From contig OX123187.2 of the NCBI GenBank assembly GCA_944739405.2, positions 75,996,450-76,060,449 on the forward strand: a stretch of 64,000 nucleotides of DNA, read 5' to 3'. How positions within the stretch are numbered: the first letter of the stretch is position 1; each line of letters opens with the position of its first letter. This document shows positions 61,874 through 64,000 of the stretch, one piece after another. Made by a program: the position numbers and the translations under genes. Source of the stretch: Euclidia mi. Lineage: Eukaryota > Arthropoda > Insecta > Lepidoptera > Erebidae. The notes beneath the pieces were generated by a model. That model saw only the letters and a list, made by a program, of their open reading frames with translations. It made no database searches and had not been told where the DNA came from.

Positions 61874-64000
61874 CCCTTAAATGCATTCTGTTGCCAATTG
61901 TATACGTACTTTTTGCCTTCTTTTTAAAAAAACCCGTATTACGCATGTGTATCCGAACGTATTTGATTATCATAGACAATAAAATAGCAAACTGTCAAAA
62001 TTAAATAAAAAAAAAATATTGGCGGTAAATGTAAAAATTTTCGACATTTCAATATTGCGGTCGACAGAGTTTGTGAAGTGGCAAGAATCGTTTCCGTAAA
62101 TTTCGATTTCGCATTATAAGAGTACTTTTTGAGAGTGAAAAAAATATTTTTACAATCTTTATAAGGTAAGCTATTGATATTTCATGTTTTACTTGTAAGT
62201 TTATGGAATCTATGATAAGATACAATCGTAAAACTGTATGTTGCCAAATGTATACATCATGCGTTTGTAGCTTATTCTACTCAAATTATTTTTTTGCTTC
62301 TGTTTAGAGTTTCAGCTTATTTTGCTTTGTATTTCAGGATGGCTAGGCGTTTAGACGATCTAAATTTTGAGAGTATATTATCAGCTCTTGAAAATGGAGA
62401 TGTTTCTGAAGACGAAGAGTGCATTGGAGATGAAAATGAAATAGATTACTACCCTAATGTTCAAGATTTGATACAGGAATTAGAAGATGTACAAGAAGAA
62501 GAACAATATGATGCAGATCCTGGTTTAGTCGTTGAAGAACATAGTCCACCAAATGAATTTCCTGTTGCAGGTCCTTCATCTGGTCAGGTAATACCGGGTA
62601 TTATTGGTATAGCTGCCTGGAGGCAAAGAAGCAGGGAGCTTATATGGAAAAAATATAATATGAAATATTGTGAAGATCATATACGTTTTTTAGGCAAGAC
62701 AGATTTATCGGAAGAATTAGCTCAACTTGAAACCCCATATCATTTTTTTTCTCAATTTATAAATGAAGATATTTTGATTAAAATTGCGGATGAGACAAAT
62801 TTGTACATTTGCCAATTGCCCTCCTGTAAACGTCACAGAAATTCGACAGTTTCTAGGAATTATTATATTTATGTCTGTGTATCACTACCCGAATGTTAGA
62901 TCGTATTGGGGTAAATATGGCTTCAAACATATATCTGAAACGATGACCGTAAATAGATTTGAAAAGATCAGATCTGTTATTCACTTCAATGATAACTCAT
63001 TGCACAAGCCTGTCGGCCACCCTAACCATGACCGTCTGCATAAAATTAGACCTATAGAGGAACATTTGAATAAATTATTTTTAAGTGTAGCACCATTTGA
63101 GCAGAGACTGTCCTTAGATGAACAAATGTGCTCCACCAAGGTAGCACATTTCATGAAACAATACCTCCCAAATAAACCCCATAAATGGGGTTTCAAATTG
63201 TACGTTTTATGTTCATTGTCTGGATATGCTCATACATTTGAAATTTACTCAGGAAAACAGGATATTCCGAACTTACCTTATGAACCTGACCTTGGGGTAG
63301 TAGGTAATACCGTCATTAGATTGTGTCGTTCAGTTCCGCGCAAAATGAATCATATTATCTACTTTGATAATTTTTATACATCCATTCCTTTGCTATATTA
63401 CCTACATACTCAAGGTATTTTTACGTTAGGCACTATTCAGAGGAACCGCCTCGGAAAAAACTGTAAGTTGCCGGCAGTAAAAGATTACATGAAGGATGCT
63501 GTACCACGAGGATCGTACGAGGAACTTGTGGCAGACTATGAAGGTGTGGATGTTTCTGTGACCTGCTGGAAGGATAATAAACTTGTGACGTTGGCATCTA
63601 CGTATGTTGGATCTGAGCCAGCTGAAACTGTCAGCAGATTTGATAAAAAACAGAAAAATAAAGTCTCCATTGCTTGCCCAAAATTGTAAAAGAATACAAT
63701 GCCCACATGGGCGGAGTTGATTTGATGGACAGTTATTTGGGCAGGTACAAAATTAGAATCAAAAGTAGAAAGTGGTACATCCGATTATTTTACCACATGA
63801 TTGACATAGCAGTGATAAACTCATGGGTGCTTTATAGAAAAAAACATCCAAACATATCTCTGGGGGATTTCAGATCGGACCTTGCCGAGACTTTGTGCAA
63901 TTATAAGAAATACACTGATCCCAAAAGGGGAAGGCCTTCAAGCAGTAATTTAGAGAAGGAGCTAGAAGCAAAGAGACATAGAGGGCCAATGAAATCAGTT
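61874..64000 (+). mobile_element. piggyBac-like transposon, right end outside window
   Basis: The probable left terminus begins CCCTTAAATGCATTCTG after ATAA. CTGT(AT)GTTGCCAA(A/T)TGTATAC occurs at about 61888-61908 and again at 62234-62256, as subterminal repeats do. The transposase follows at 62294. A short Penelope-type repeat (GGGTCTTATTCGCG) abuts the left end. The TTAA target is not clean. Confidence 0.65.
62294..64000 (+). pseudogene. piggyBac-like transposase with two frameshifts, 3' end cut off
   Basis: Cut-and-paste transposase for TTAA sites (DDE_Tnp_1_7, PGBD4-type). ATG at 62339 (MARRLDDLNFES) is a more likely start than 62294. An acidic N-terminal region runs to about residue 80. 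The frame changes near 62810-62830 (ADETNLY, then VNVTEIRQFLG) and again near 63680, where one base is missing in the run before the IVKEYN motif. The catalytic aspartates are all visible: SLDEQM (about 63115), YFDNFYTS (about 63365) and GGVDLMDS (about 63715). The last segment continues to the window edge (RKWYIRLFYHMID...). The C-terminal Cys-rich finger would lie beyond. Confidence 0.85.

Noticed and set aside
1..64000. A new defence or biosynthetic gene system
   Set aside because: Apart from one host gene, everything coding that I can identify belongs to known transposon classes. No cluster of unknown, intact, co-oriented genes is present.

Overview
The window looks like nuclear DNA of an insect, most probably a moth or butterfly. 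It is AT-rich, has spliced coding exons, and is packed with repeat families I recognise as lepidopteran: tRNA-headed SINEs with a GCGAGCCTATTGCC core, Helitron-like units ending CTAG, Penelope-like elements and CR1/Jockey-type LINEs. I see no rRNA, functional tRNA, CRISPR array or bacterial-style operon. The species call is inference.

One host gene can be supported. Five phase-compatible exons on the + strand (27785-27873, 29550-29779, 52657-52846, 61446-61511, 61690-61760) encode part of a MINDY-4/4B-type (FAM188B) deubiquitinase-family protein, and the gene continues past the right edge. A sixth exon may lie at 12788-12847. Where active MINDY enzymes carry the catalytic cysteine of the GGPCG block, this protein reads NGARS, so it looks like a pseudo-deubiquitinase. 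Its introns are very large (22.9 kb and 8.6 kb) and consist mostly of transposons.

Layout. 0.4-2.1 kb: remnant of a LINE with RNase H. 2.3-12 kb: small repeats, Helitron pieces, a SINE and a 461-bp inverted duplication. 13.1-19.0 kb: near full-length Gypsy element (copy 1), directly abutting a solo LTR of another family at 19.0-19.7 kb. 20.0-25.9 kb: P-element-type transposon with THAP-domain transposase exons on the minus strand. 27.8-29.8 kb: host exons. 31.1-49.9 kb: nested complex. A minus-strand LINE was interrupted by a 9-kb PIF/Harbinger element, which itself holds two Penelope-like elements, SINEs, a GC-rich retroposon and a MITE. The same LINE was also interrupted by Gypsy copy 2 and by a Copia element, inserted four bases apart. 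51.5-57.7 kb: host exon and a CR1-like LINE carrying two further insertions. 58.5-59.6 kb: tandem duplication and a long hairpin. 61.4-61.8 kb: host exons. 61.9-64.0 kb: piggyBac-like transposase, cut by the window end.

Almost every transposon ORF is broken by a stop, frameshift or deletion. Target-site duplications and near-identical LTRs nevertheless give a clear relative order: the LINE is oldest, Harbinger, Gypsy and Copia landed in it, and SINEs and Penelope elements landed in Harbinger. I found no convincing new multi-gene system. The best candidates for follow-up are the catalytic-residue loss in the host gene and the insertion architecture.
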